A stretch of 64,000 bases of DNA from Streptomyces endocoffeicus (GTDB taxonomy: Bacteria > Actinomycetota > Actinomycetes > Streptomycetales > Streptomycetaceae): positions 1 through 64,000 of the forward strand of contig NZ_JAERRG010000024.1 in NCBI RefSeq assembly GCF_016741935.1, written 5' to 3'. Each line of letters begins with the position of its first letter. The stretch's first letter is position 1. The notes under the pieces were generated by a model, which ran no database searches, had not been told where the DNA came from, and worked only from the letters and a program-made list of their open reading frames with translations. A program made the translations under genes and the position numbers. Positions 8,485-17,454 of this stretch are shown here, piece by piece.

Positions 8485-9606
8485 TCACTGTGTGTCGGTC
8501 ACGGTGACCGGCTCGTCGTTCTTGAGCTCCTGCACAAGCTGCTTGACCTTGGCCTTGTCCCACTGGAGGTTGCCGCCGACGCTGCCGGAGAGCGGCATGT
8601 TCAGCGACTTGCCGTCGCTGCCGGTGACGTCCTGCATGGCGAAGAACATCTTGGCCAGGTAGTAGGGGTTCATGTCCTTGTCGACGATGAGGGTGTCGAG
8701 TCCGGCTCCCATGGTGGGGTAGAGCTTGAAGGGGTTCAGGAGCGTGCCGGGCGTCGCGGTCTGGCCGGCCAGCGCGGAGAGGAACTTCTGCTGGTTCTTG
8801 GTGCGTTCCAGGTCGCTGGTGGCGAACGCGTGCCGGGTGCGGACGAACGCGAGAGCCTGCTGGCCGTTCAGCGTCTGCTCGCCCGCGTCGAAGTCGGCGC
8901 CGGACCACTTGTCCTTGAAGCCCTTGTCGAGGGTCATGTCGACGCCGCCGATGGAGTCCACGATGTTGGCGAAGCCGGAGAACCCGACCTCCGCGTAGTG
9001 GTCGATGTGCAGACCGGTGTTGTACTCGACGGTGCGGACCAGCAGCTGGGGGCCGTCGATGGAGTACGCGGCGTTCAGCTTGTTGTCGCCCAGCGGGCCC
9101 TTGAGGTCCCCGGACTCGGAGCCGCGGAACCTCGGGATGGTCACGTTCGAGTCGCGCGGCAGCGATATGAGTGTCGGGCCGGACGCGCCGTCGTGCAGGA
9201 TCATCATCGAGTCCGTGCGCTTGCCGTCGGCGGAGCCCGTGTGCAGGTCCTTCTTCTGCTGGTCCGACATGCCCTCGCGGCTGTCGGATCCCACGATCAG
9301 ATAGTTGGTGCCCTCCCCCGTCCCGGGGCGGTCGACCACCTTGCCGAGGTCGACTTCCTTGCGCAGCTGGGAGTCGGCCCAGAAGTACGTCGCCACCGAG
9401 ACGACCAGCAGAACGAGGACCAAGGCGACCAGGACACGTATGACCGTCCTGCCACGGCGGCGGCGCGGCCTGCCGCGGTGCCCACCACCGTGCTCCTCGT
9501 ACGGGAAGTCATCCGGTGGGTAGGTGCCGTCGTTGCCCGGCGCGGGGCTTCCCCATCCAGCGGGGTGCGCGAAGTCGGGGTTTCTGCTGTCTGTCCTTGG
9601 GTGCAT
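8485..9606 (-). CDS. LytR-CpsA-Psr (LCP) family protein
   Basis: A 373-residue LCP protein, an enzyme class that attaches anionic or capsular glycopolymers to peptidoglycan. A basic, proline-rich cytoplasmic tail of about 50 residues is followed by one transmembrane helix (VIRVLVALVLVLLVVSVATYFW) and the extracellular LCP domain with NYLIVGSDSREGM, RTDSMMILH, the Arg-containing ISLPRDSNV and GGVDMTLDKGF, all polyprenyl-phosphate-site motifs. Start at ATG 9606 keeps the tail; the frame extends to 9717, and ribosome-binding evidence is weak for both. The gene is monocistronic and ends at a strong hairpin. Confidence 0.88.
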   Translation of the reverse strand: MHPRTDSRNPDFAHPAGWGSPAPGNDGTYPPDDFPYEEHGGGHRGRPRRRRGRTVIRVLVALVLVLLVVSVATYFWADSQLRKEVDLGKVVDRPGTGEGTNYLIVGSDSREGMSDQQKKDLHTGSADGKRTDSMMILHDGASGPTLISLPRDSNVTIPRFRGSESGDLKGPLGDNKLNAAYSIDGPQLLVRTVEYNTGLHIDHYAEVGFSGFANIVDSIGGVDMTLDKGFKDKWSGADFDAGEQTLNGQQALAFVRTRHAFATSDLERTKNQQKFLSALAGQTATPGTLLNPFKLYPTMGAGLDTLIVDKDMNPYYLAKMFFAMQDVTGSDGKSLNMPLSGSVGGNLQWDKAKVKQLVQELKNDEPVTVTDTQ

Positions 9607-9902
9607 GCCCGACAGTGTGCATTCCTCGCCCGGCCGAAACGCAAATGCCGGAGGGGATGCGCCTCGGAGTGTTTCCAATTTGATATACAACTCCAAGACG
9701 GGCAGGGAAAAACGCACAGCCGATATTTCCCATCAGCTATGGCTGCTTATGTGAAGGCCCTGCGACCACTCTGCATTTCGGACATTACCTGTGTGTGCTC
9801 CCGGTGGACCTCCGGCTCTCGTGTGCTGATCTTCTGGGATTTACCGCGTACGGCTGGGGCGCGTCGCCACACACCACTCCATGGCGGTGCCGACAGTGCC
9901 AT

Positions 9903-10014
9903 TACCTACAGCGCCGAGGGCGCGGATCGTGTTACTCGGCCAGGATCGGACGGGGTCTGCCGGGCGAAAACGGACCGGAAGTAACACGCGTTTACGGTAC
10001 GGCGCTGTAGGTAC
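9903..10014. repeat. Two-block inverted repeat, MITE-like
   Basis: The left end reads TACCTACAGCGCCG (9904-9917), then 11 unmatched bases, then CGTGTTACT (9927-9936 region). The right end read on the other strand gives the same two blocks in the same order with exactly 11 bases between them (9980-10013). The centre of about 45 bases is unmatched. Matching blocks with conserved spacing suggest terminal inverted repeats of a small non-autonomous element or a large cruciform regulatory site. No transposase is present. Confidence 0.45.
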
Positions 10015-10222
10015 TGCCGACTGGTCCTCGGCGCGCGCCCTCCCTGGTCGATCTCCGGTCCCCCCGGGTTCAGGGACAGCAGGGCGCGTGGCGCGGGCGG
10101 GTACCCGCTATCCGCCCGCGCCCTCCTCCGACCCCCCGCCGGCCCCAGCCGGCGACATCGCCCGCACGGGGCATCTCCGCTGGTCATCACATAGTCCGGA
10201 GCGTCTGTCCGCCCGAACACGG

Positions 10223-10266
10223 CGGCGGCCGGTACCCCTCGGCACGAGGAGGGGCACCGGCCGCCG
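10223..10266 (-). terminator. Long hairpin terminator
   Basis: Two 18-base arms (10223-10240 and 10249-10266) pair at 17 of 18 positions around an 8-base loop. It begins 12 bases past the stop of the small membrane protein on the minus strand, so it most likely terminates that transcript. Confidence 0.7.
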
Positions 10267-10277
10267 AGCGTGTGGAG

Positions 10278-10679
10278 TCAGAGCCGTCGCACCCAGGCCG
10301 CGGCGCCGTGCCCGATCGCCAGGTAAATCACCGCGGGCAGTGCGTAGTTGAAGAAGACTCGCACGGATTCCGTGTCCATCGTGAAGATGTCCTGTGACCA
10401 TCCGGCGAGCCAGTCCGCTATACCGTGCACGAAGTCGACGAAGACATTCGCCTGATTCGCGTCGAGCAGGTACAGCAGGATCCACAACGCCAGAAAACCC
10501 GCGGCGATGTCCGCGAGGGTGTGAATGACCAGCGCTGTCCTGTCTGCACCCTGACCCCCTCCATTGCCCGCCCGACGCCGATTGGCGGCGGGATAGCCGA
10601 CAGGGTCGGCATGGTATGGGCGATTTCCATCGCTGTTGTACTGACTGTTATCCGCTACGCGGTCATGGGGGTAACTCAT
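10278..10679 (-). CDS. Small membrane protein, function unknown
   Basis: A 133-residue protein with a polar N-terminal 45 residues followed by two hydrophobic helices (AAGFLALWILLYLLDA and FNYALPAVIYLAIGHGAAAWV) separated by an amphipathic Trp-containing stretch. I do not recognise a named family; similar two-helix proteins are common in streptomycetes. It has its own strong terminator and is probably monocistronic. The spacing upstream to the LysR gene leaves room for a promoter. Coding status rests on a plausible membrane topology and clean placement. Confidence 0.65.
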   Translation of the reverse strand: MSYPHDRVADNSQYNSDGNRPYHADPVGYPAANRRRAGNGGGQGADRTALVIHTLADIAAGFLALWILLYLLDANQANVFVDFVHGIADWLAGWSQDIFTMDTESVRVFFNYALPAVIYLAIGHGAAAWVRRL

Positions 10680-10830
10680 GGAGCTCCCCCTTGCCGAGTC
10701 AGCCCAACCGAAACCTTCTTCACACTCGTTTCACACCGGTGTTCCCGGGGTGTTATGAATTCCGCCGAGCACCGGCCTCGGCCGACGAAATTTGAGGTGG
10801 CGTCAGTTCTCCTGGAGCGGTGCGGATGGC

Positions 10831-11748
10831 ATGGTCGGGTGCGTGGAGCTACGTCACCTTTCCGGATTCGTCGCCGTCGCCGAGGAACTGCACTTCGGGC
10901 GGGCGGCCGAGCGGCTGCACATCGCCCAGTCGCCGCTGAGCCAGCAGATCCGGCTGCTGGAGCGCGACCTCGGGGTCAGGCTGTTCGACCGCACGACCCG
11001 GTCCGTGCAGCTCACCGCCGCGGGGCGGGCGCTGCTGGAGCCCGCCCGGCGGCTGCTGGCCGAGGCCTCGGCCGCACGACGGACCGTGCAGGCGGCGCAT
11101 CTGGGCGAGGTCGGCCGCGTGACGCTCGGCTTCGCGGGTGCCAGCAGCTACTCCGCCCTGCCGGTGCTGACGCGTGCCGTCACCTCCGAACACCCTGGTA
11201 TCGAGTTGGTGCTGGAGGGCCAGACCTATGCCGGTGAGGCGCTGGGACGGATCGCCGAGGGGTCGCTGGACCTCGGCTTCGTGGCACTGCCCGTACGGCG
11301 CGGGATCAGCGCACGCGTCGTCCGCATGGAGCGGCTGCAGCTGGCGCTGCCGGACAGCCATCCGCTCGCGAACCGTGCCGAGGTGGCCTTCGCCGAGCTG
11401 GCGCGGGAGCCGTTCGTGACGTTCCCGCTCTCTCGCGGCTCCGCGGTGCGGGAGGCGATGGTGCAGGCCTGCCACGAGGCGGGGTTCGCGCCGCGGATCG
11501 CTCAGGAGGCACCCGATTCGTACACCATGCTCGCCCTGGTCGGCGCGGGTGTCGGCCTCGCGGTGGTCGTGGAGTCGGCGCGCAACATTCAACTGGAACA
11601 TGTCGTCTTCCGTCCCCTCGCCGGGGACGATGTGCCGGTGCTGCCGATCGCGCTGGGCTGGCGCTCGGGCAACGAGTCCGCCGCGCTGGCGGCGGTGCTG
11701 CGCGTCGCCGACCGGGTGCTGCCCACCCCGGCCGACTTCCATCGATAG
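10831..11748 (+). CDS. LysR-family transcriptional regulator
   Basis: A 305-residue LysR-type regulator. The N-terminal winged helix (LRHLSGFVAVAEELHFGRAAERLHIAQSP-SQQI, roughly residues 5-45) is followed by a type 2 periplasmic-binding-fold effector domain beginning RVTLGFAG. ATG at 10831 has GGAG upstream; GTG at 10843 would give the family-typical MELRHL start. It lies on the same strand just before the transporter and acyl-CoA genes, so it probably controls them in response to the imported acid or a CoA derivative. A TTG start at 10792 is possible but adds atypical residues. Confidence 0.88.
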   Translation: MVGCVELRHLSGFVAVAEELHFGRAAERLHIAQSPLSQQIRLLERDLGVRLFDRTTRSVQLTAAGRALLEPARRLLAEASAARRTVQAAHLGEVGRVTLGFAGASSYSALPVLTRAVTSEHPGIELVLEGQTYAGEALGRIAEGSLDLGFVALPVRRGISARVVRMERLQLALPDSHPLANRAEVAFAELAREPFVTFPLSRGSAVREAMVQACHEAGFAPRIAQEAPDSYTMLALVGAGVGLAVVVESARNIQLEHVVFRPLAGDDVPVLPIALGWRSGNESAALAAVLRVADRVLPTPADFHR

Positions 11749-11928
11749 CGGCGGTCGGCCGTCGATTATGACGGATGACGTCTGACCGATGGGCGTAATT
11801 GGTCTTGGACACCTCTGAAACGGCGGGTGCACAGTGATGCCCATCTCGCGATGGGGCGCCGAGCGGCCGCACCGCTCTCCTCCACAGGCTCTCGTGGCGA
11901 GATCTGCCGCTACGAGAGGACGCTCGTC

Positions 11929-13257
11929 ATGCAGCACACCGCACCCGCCGATCGGCCGCCCACGGCCCGCGACGCCAAACGTGCCGGGATCACCGCCTTC
12001 GTCGGCACCACCATCGAGTGGTTCGACTTCTACATCTACGGCTCCGCCTCCGCGCTCGTCCTCGGCAAGGTCTTCTTCGCCGACATCCCGCCCGCGGTCG
12101 GCACACTGGCCGCGTTCGCCACCTTCTGGGTCGGGTTCCTCGCCCGCCCCCTCGGCGGCCTGATATTCGGCCACTACGGCGACCGCCACGGCCGCAAGAA
12201 GGCCCTGATCACCACGCTCGTCATGATGGGCACGGCCACCTTCTGCGTCGGGCTGCTGCCCGGATACGCGCAGATCGGCGCCGCCGCCCCCGTCCTCCTC
12301 GTCCTGCTGCGTATGGTCCAGGGCGTCGCGATGGGCGGGGAGTGGGGCGGCGCCGTGCTCATCGCCACCGAGTACGCCCCGCCGAAGCGGAAGCTGCTCT
12401 ACGGGGCCTTCGCCCAGCAGGGCTCCCCGGTCGGCAATCTCCTCGCCACCCTCGCCTTCCTCGGCATCGCCAGGCTCCCGGACGCCGCCTTCGAATCCTG
12501 GGGCTGGCGCGTACCCTTCCTCGCCTCCGCCGTCCTCGTGGCCATCGGCCTGGTCATCCGGCTGCGGCTGGCGGAGACCCCCGAGATGCTGGCCGTCCTG
12601 GAACGCAAGCAAACCGCCAGGCTGCCCATCAAGGTCGTGCTCACCCGCTATCCGCTGCTCGTCGCGCTGGGCGTACTCGCGGGCACCGCCGGCGTCGCGA
12701 TCACCTACATCAAGACGACCTTCGCGCTCTCCTGGGCCACCTCCGACATCGGCTTCGACCGCACCACCTTTCTGACCGTCATCTCCCTCACCCTCGTGGT
12801 GCAGGTCGTGGTCCAGCCCTTCGGCGCCGTCCTGGCGAGCAAGTGGCCGCTGAAGAAGGCCGTACTGTGGATGCTCATACCCGAGTTCGTCGTCCTGCCG
12901 CTGATGTTCGTGCTCTGCGCCACCGGCAACTTCTGGCTCGCCGTCCTCGGGATGGGGCTGGCGACCTTCCCGCACGCCATGTACTACGCGGCGCTGGCGG
13001 GCATCCTCGCCCGTGTCTTCCCCGTCGAGGTCCGCTACACCGGAATGTCCCTGTCGTACCAGCTGTGCACGACGCTCTTCGCCGGGACCGCGCCGATCGT
13101 CGCCCAGTACCTGCTCACCACCTCCGGCTCGATCTGGCCGGTCGTCGGTCTCGGCCTCGGCTACACCGCCGTGACCCTCCTCGGCGTGCTGCCCCTGCTG
13201 GCCCGCACCGGTGAACCTTCCCCGGCCGTCACCGCCCGCGCCGCCACACCCGTCTGA
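11929..13257 (+). CDS. MHS-family MFS transporter (organic acid)
   Basis: A 442-residue, 12-helix transporter of the metabolite:H+ symporter group. Signatures are TTIEWFDFYIYGSASAL in helix 1, GHYGDRHGRKKAL in the 2-3 loop, MVQGVAMGGEWGGAVL in helix 4-5 and FPVEVRYTGMSLSYQL late in the protein. ATG at 11929 follows GAGAGGA with 8-base spacing. Placement between a LysR regulator and acyl-CoA enzymes suggests that it imports the carboxylate those enzymes degrade; I infer glutarate or a related diacid. It is distinct from the MHS protein at 40-1416. Confidence 0.9.
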   Translation: MQHTAPADRPPTARDAKRAGITAFVGTTIEWFDFYIYGSASALVLGKVFFADIPPAVGTLAAFATFWVGFLARPLGGLIFGHYGDRHGRKKALITTLVMMGTATFCVGLLPGYAQIGAAAPVLLVLLRMVQGVAMGGEWGGAVLIATEYAPPKRKLLYGAFAQQGSPVGNLLATLAFLGIARLPDAAFESWGWRVPFLASAVLVAIGLVIRLRLAETPEMLAVLERKQTARLPIKVVLTRYPLLVALGVLAGTAGVAITYIKTTFALSWATSDIGFDRTTFLTVISLTLVVQVVVQPFGAVLASKWPLKKAVLWMLIPEFVVLPLMFVLCATGNFWLAVLGMGLATFPHAMYYAALAGILARVFPVEVRYTGMSLSYQLCTTLFAGTAPIVAQYLLTTSGSIWPVVGLGLGYTAVTLLGVLPLLARTGEPSPAVTARAATPV

Positions 13258-13300
13258 GCCGCCTCACCCGTCTGAGCCGTCTCACCCGCCTCACCCAACA
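13258..13300. repeat. Short tandem CACCCGTCTGAGCCGY repeat
   Basis: The end of the transporter gene and the following bases repeat a 16-18-base unit (CACCCGTCTGAGCC with C/T variation, about two and a half copies) that includes the stop codon. It probably arose by local duplication and leaves the next gene's ribosome-binding site (AGGAG) intact. Confidence 0.5.
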
Positions 13301-13312
13301 GGAGAACCGTCC

Positions 13313-14989
13313 GTGAACTACGCCGATCAGGACCCCGCCCTGCGCCCGCTGCTCGACCGGATCCTGTCCGCCGAGGACCGCGCCCGAGTGGAACCGCTGC
13401 TCACCGAACTCGGCGAGCTCGCCGCCGGTGAGCTCGACCGGCAGGCCGCGCTCGCCGATGCCAACCCGCCGGAGCTGCGCCAGTACGCCCCGGACGGTGA
13501 ACGTGTCGACGAGATCGAGTACCACCCGGCGCACGACCGGGTGGCCTCGATCGCGTACGAGCGGTTCGGCCTCGCCGCGATGTCGCACCGCCCCGGCGTC
13601 CACGGCTGGCCCACCGCGATCCCGCACACGGTCAAGTACGCACTCTCCTATCTGTACGTCCAGTCGGAGTTCGGCATGGCATGCCCGCTGTCGATGACCG
13701 ACTCCGCCGCCCGTGTCCTGCGTCTGTTCGACCCGGAGCGGTACGCCGACGAGATCGCCGCCCTGTCCTCCACCGACCGTGAACTCCGCGCCACCGGGGC
13801 GATGTTCATGACGGAGCAGCAGGGTGGTACGGACGTCGGCCTGACACGGACCCTCGCCACCGACCACGGCACCCACTGGAGGCTCACGGGCAAGAAGTGG
13901 TTCGCCTCCAATCCGGCCGCCGATGTGATCCTCACGCTCGCCCGTGTCCCGGGGCAGGGCGCGGGCACGCGCGGGCTCGGCATGTTCCTCGTGCCGCGGC
14001 TGCGCCCGGACGGCAGCCGCAACGCCATCCGTATCGACCGCCTGAAGGACAAGCTCGGCTCGAGGTCCATCGCGAGCGCCGAGGTCTCCCTCGAGGAGGC
14101 GTATGCGACCCCGGTCGGCGAACTCACCGGCGGATTCCGCCAGATGGCCGAGATGGTCAATGTCTCCCGCCTCTCCAACGCCATGCGCGCCACCGCTCTG
14201 ATGCGCCGCGCCGTCCGCGAGTCCGTCGGCCACACCCGCGTCCGCGAAGTCTTCGGCAAGCCGCTGTTCGAGCAGCCCCTGATGCGCGCCACCCTGCTGC
14301 CGATGGTCGTCGACGCGGAGGCCGCACTCGGCCTCGTGCTCGAGGCGGCCGCCCGTCTGACCGAGGCCGACAACGGGTCCGCCGCCGCCCGGGACCTGAT
14401 CCGCGTCCTCACCCCCCTGGCCAAGTACACCCTGTGCAAGCGTGCCCGCACCGTCACCGGCGAAGCGATGGAGATCCGCGGCGGCAACGGCTACATCGAG
14501 GACTGGGTCAACCCGCGCCTGCTGCGCGACGCCCACCTCGGCTCCATCTGGGAGGGGTCGTCGAACGTGATCGCGCTCGATGTGCTGCGCTGCATGCGCC
14601 GCCGGAGTGCCCACCACACCCTCGCCGACACCTACGGGACCGGCCGCCTCGCCGACCGCTGGAAGGCGCTGCGCGAGAAGGGGGACCGGCTCCTGGAGCT
14701 CCCCGGGGAGGAGGCGGAGATGAGGATCGGCCGGTACGCCGACGAACTCGCCCGCACCGTCATGGCCACACTCCTCTTCCAGCAGGCCGAGTACGAGGCC
14801 GAGGCGACCGGCAACGGCCGCACGTTCCTGGTCGCCCACGCCTGCCTGGCCCTGCTCAACGACCCGGACGCCCTCCCCCGCACCGCGCTGGACCACCTCG
14901 CCGAACTCGCCGACGGCGGCCGGGTGCCGCTCGCCCTGGTCCCCGCGCCCGGTGCCGGGTACGAGGCGATGGAGGCCGCCCGTGTCTGA
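13313..14989 (+). CDS. Acyl-CoA dehydrogenase, AidB-like subgroup
   Basis: A 558-residue FAD-dependent acyl-CoA dehydrogenase, about 150 residues longer than ordinary members because of an N-terminal helical extension and a C-terminal four-helix extension, the architecture of AidB-like proteins. Motifs: GMACPLSMTDSAARVL, the flavin-site FMTEQQGGTDVG, the substrate-loop WFASNPAADV and IRGGNGYIEDWVNPRLLRDA with WEGSSNVIALDVLR near the end. GTG at 13313 has AGGAG upstream. The stop overlaps the CoA-transferase start by eight bases, so they are co-translated. The substrate is unknown; context suggests oxidation of an acyl-CoA in the same pathway as the downstream enzymes. Confidence 0.88.
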   Translation: MNYADQDPALRPLLDRILSAEDRARVEPLLTELGELAAGELDRQAALADANPPELRQYAPDGERVDEIEYHPAHDRVASIAYERFGLAAMSHRPGVHGWPTAIPHTVKYALSYLYVQSEFGMACPLSMTDSAARVLRLFDPERYADEIAALSSTDRELRATGAMFMTEQQGGTDVGLTRTLATDHGTHWRLTGKKWFASNPAADVILTLARVPGQGAGTRGLGMFLVPRLRPDGSRNAIRIDRLKDKLGSRSIASAEVSLEEAYATPVGELTGGFRQMAEMVNVSRLSNAMRATALMRRAVRESVGHTRVREVFGKPLFEQPLMRATLLPMVVDAEAALGLVLEAAARLTEADNGSAAARDLIRVLTPLAKYTLCKRARTVTGEAMEIRGGNGYIEDWVNPRLLRDAHLGSIWEGSSNVIALDVLRCMRRRSAHHTLADTYGTGRLADRWKALREKGDRLLELPGEEAEMRIGRYADELARTVMATLLFQQAEYEAEATGNGRTFLVAHACLALLNDPDALPRTALDHLAELADGGRVPLALVPAPGAGYEAMEAARV

Positions 14990-16229
14990 GCAGCCCACGG
15001 CCGCTCCGCTCGCCGGGATCAAGGTCGTCGATCTGTCGAAGATCCTGGCCGGACCGTATGTGACGATGTCGCTCGCCGACCTCGGTGCCGACGTCATCAA
15101 GGTCGAACATCCCGATGGCGGCGATCCCACGCGCGGCTGGGGCCCGCCCTTCAACGGCCCCGACGCGACGTACTACTTGGCCGCCAACCGCGGCAAGCGC
15201 TCGGTGACGCTGGACCTGAAGTCGCCCCTGGGCCAGGAGGCCGTCCACCGGCTGCTGGCGACCGCTGACGTGGTCGTGGAGAACTTCCGCCCCGGCAGTT
15301 CCCTCGCACGCGCCTTCGACTACAAGGATCTGTCCGCCCGCTACCCGCGCCTGGTGCTGCTGCACATCTCGGCGTTCGGCGACCACGGACCGCTGCGCGA
15401 CGAGCCCGGCTACGACATGATCGCGCAGGCCTCGGCCGGCCTGATGTCGCTCACGGGCGAGCCGGACGGCCCGCCCGTCAAGGCCGGATACGCGATGGGG
15501 GACCTGGCCGCCGCCCTCTTCGGCCTCATCGGGGTGACCTCCGCACTCGTCGAACGGGAGCGGACGGGACGCGGGCAGTACGTCACCACCTCGCTGTACG
15601 AGTCCCAGCTGGCCCTGCACATCAACTGGGCGACGGGCTACTTCGCGACCGGGGAGCGCCCCGGGCGCCTGGGCTCCGGCCACCCGAGCCTGGTCCCGTA
15701 CCAGGCCTACCCGGCCGCCGACGGACACTTCGTGATCGCCGTCGGCAACGACGCGCTGTTCCGCCGGCTGTGTGCGGCGCTCCGCCAGCCGCAATGGGCG
15801 GACGACCCGCGGTTCGTCACCAACCGCGACCGGGTGGCGAACCGCGCCGCCCTCAACGCCAAGCTCCAGGCCGTCCTGGTCGACGACACCGTGGCCCACT
15901 GGTGTGCCCTGCTGGGACGCGAGGGCGTCCCGGTCACCCCCATCCGCCATCTCGACGAGGTCTACGACTGCCCACAGACCGAGGCGCTGGGCATGCTCCG
16001 CCACGTCGACCACCCCACCATCGGACCGCTGCGGCAGATCGCCTTCCCCGTCACCTTCCGCGGCGAGCGCCCACCGGTGCGCACCGCCCCGCCCACACTC
16101 GGCCAGCACAGCCGCGACGTACTCGCCGAACTCGGCTACGGCGAGGCCGAGATCACCCGTCTGCTCGACCACTCGACCCCGCACTCACACCAGCGCTCAC
16201 ACCCACGCTCACGCCAGCGAGGAGCCTGA
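14982..16229 (+). CDS. CaiB/BaiF (class III) CoA-transferase
   Basis: A 415-residue family III CoA-transferase, which moves CoA between carboxylic acids. Family motifs: KVVDLSKILAGPYVTMSLADLGADVIKVEHP at the N terminus, YYLAANRGKRSVTLDLK, and GYDMIAQASAGLM with the catalytic Asp near residue 145. GTG at 14982 has an exact GGAGG six bases upstream inside the previous gene. The C terminus ends in a His/Arg-rich tail from a short sequence repeat. Next to a glutaryl-CoA-dehydrogenase-like gene it best fits a succinyl-CoA:glutarate-type CoA-transferase, an inference from context. Confidence 0.88.
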   Translation: MSEQPTAAPLAGIKVVDLSKILAGPYVTMSLADLGADVIKVEHPDGGDPTRGWGPPFNGPDATYYLAANRGKRSVTLDLKSPLGQEAVHRLLATADVVVENFRPGSSLARAFDYKDLSARYPRLVLLHISAFGDHGPLRDEPGYDMIAQASAGLMSLTGEPDGPPVKAGYAMGDLAAALFGLIGVTSALVERERTGRGQYVTTSLYESQLALHINWATGYFATGERPGRLGSGHPSLVPYQAYPAADGHFVIAVGNDALFRRLCAALRQPQWADDPRFVTNRDRVANRAALNAKLQAVLVDDTVAHWCALLGREGVPVTPIRHLDEVYDCPQTEALGMLRHVDHPTIGPLRQIAFPVTFRGERPPVRTAPPTLGQHSRDVLAELGYGEAEITRLLDHSTPHSHQRSHPRSRQRGA

Positions 16230-16231
16230 CC

Positions 16232-17413
16232 ATGCCGTCCACCACCCTCGACCCGGTCGACCCGCTCGGCCTGGAATCCCTCCTCACCGACACGGAGCGG
16301 GCCGTCCGCGACACCGTCCGCCAATACCTGGCCGACAAGGTGGAACCGCACATCGCCGAATGGTTCGAACAAGGCGAGCTCCCCACCCTGGCCGACCTCG
16401 CCCGCGATTTCGGAGAGCTGGGTCTGCTCGGCATGCACCTCGACGGATACGGCTGCGCGGGCATGTCCGCCCTGGCGTACGGGGTGGCCTGCCGTGAGCT
16501 GGAGGCCTGCGACTCGGGCCTGCGTTCCTTCGTCTCCGTACAGGGCTCCCTGGCCATGTTCGCGATCCACCGCTTCGGCTCCGGGGAGCAGAAGGACCAG
16601 TGGCTGCCGCGGATGGCGGCGGGCGAGGCCATCGGATGCTTCGGCCTGACCGAACCCGACCACGGCTCGGACCCCTCGTCGATGCGCACGCGCGCCCGGC
16701 GCGATGGCGGCGACTGGATCCTCGACGGCCGCAAGACGTGGATCACCAATGGCTCGGTGGCGGCGGTCGCCGTCGTCTGGGCACGCACCGACGACGGCAT
16801 CCGCGGCTTTGTCGTACCCACGGACACCCCCGGCTTCTCCGCGCCCGAGATCAAGGGCAAGATGTCGCTACGGGCCAGTGTCACCAGCGAACTCGTCCTG
16901 GACTCCGTCCGGTTGCCCGCATCCGCGACGCTGCCCCGGGCCCAGGGCGTCTCCGCCCCGCTGACCTGCCTGAACGAGGCGCGGTACGGCATCGTCTGGG
17001 GCGTCACCGGCGCGGCCCGCTCGGCCTGGCGGACAGCCGCCGACTACGCGGCCCAGCGCGAGCAGTTCGGCAGGCCACTGGCGGCCTTCCAGCTCACCCA
17101 GCAGAAGCTGGTCGACATGGCCCTGGAACTGCACAAGGCGACGATGACCGCGATGCGGCTGGCGGACCTGAAGGATTCCGCTGAAGGCGTCCACCCGGCG
17201 CAGATCAGCCTCGGCAAGCTGAACAACGTACGGGAAGCCCTCGAGATCTGCCGCACGGCCAGGACCATCCTCGGCGCCAACGGCATCTCCCTCGAATTTC
17301 CGGTCATCCGCCATATGAACAACCTGGAGTCCGTCCTCACCTACGAGGGCACTTCCGAGATGCACACCCTCGCGCTCGGCCAGGCGCTGACCGGGCACGC
17401 GGCCTTCCGCTGA
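16232..17413 (+). CDS. Glutaryl-CoA dehydrogenase-like acyl-CoA dehydrogenase
   Basis: A 393-residue acyl-CoA dehydrogenase closest in its motifs to glutaryl-CoA dehydrogenase, which oxidises and decarboxylates glutaryl-CoA to crotonyl-CoA. The segment LRSFVSVQGSLAMFAI contains the Arg-Ser pair (residues 98-99) that in the human enzyme holds the distal carboxylate of glutarate. The flavin motif GCFGLTEPDHGSDP and the catalytic Glu in TYEGTSEMHTLALG (about residue 372) are intact. It starts three bases after the CoA-transferase stop with GAGGAG upstream. With the transporter and CoA-transferase it forms a plausible glutarate-catabolic unit. Confidence 0.88.
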   Translation: MPSTTLDPVDPLGLESLLTDTERAVRDTVRQYLADKVEPHIAEWFEQGELPTLADLARDFGELGLLGMHLDGYGCAGMSALAYGVACRELEACDSGLRSFVSVQGSLAMFAIHRFGSGEQKDQWLPRMAAGEAIGCFGLTEPDHGSDPSSMRTRARRDGGDWILDGRKTWITNGSVAAVAVVWARTDDGIRGFVVPTDTPGFSAPEIKGKMSLRASVTSELVLDSVRLPASATLPRAQGVSAPLTCLNEARYGIVWGVTGAARSAWRTAADYAAQREQFGRPLAAFQLTQQKLVDMALELHKATMTAMRLADLKDSAEGVHPAQISLGKLNNVREALEICRTARTILGANGISLEFPVIRHMNNLESVLTYEGTSEMHTLALGQALTGHAAFR

Positions 17414-17416
17414 CCC

Positions 17417-17440
17417 GGACGGCTCCGGGAGCCGCCGTCC
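17417..17440. terminator. Hairpin between convergent operons
   Basis: GGACGGC (17417-17423) pairs with GCCGTCC (17434-17440) directly after the glutaryl-CoA dehydrogenase stop. It is a modest 7-base stem, probably the terminator of the LysR-linked operon. Confidence 0.45.
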
Positions 17441-17454
17441 TGGAGCTCCCGTCG

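Larger units (their letters stand above)
9607..10277. other. 671-base region with nested inverted repeat, no gene called
   Basis: The stretch upstream of the LCP gene and downstream of the small membrane-protein gene has no ORF with a recognisable product. From 9660 to 9850 it is markedly AT-richer than the surroundings, consistent with the LCP promoter. An interrupted inverted repeat spans about 9903-10014 and a terminator hairpin sits at 10223-10266; both are listed separately. Confidence 0.5.

Noticed and set aside
9881..10351. A 156-codon plus-strand ORF upstream of the small membrane protein
   Set aside because: It spans the inverted repeat and a terminator hairpin and has Arg/Pro/Ser-rich composition without motifs.
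10849..12975. A 708-codon minus-strand frame opposite the LysR and MHS transporter genes
   Set aside because: Low-complexity Gly/Glu/Asp/Arg/Gln composition typical of antisense shadows; the opposite strand encodes clear LysR and MFS proteins.
13229..15154. A 641-codon minus-strand frame opposite the AidB-like gene
   Set aside because: No recognisable domain, and the opposite strand has a full acyl-CoA dehydrogenase.
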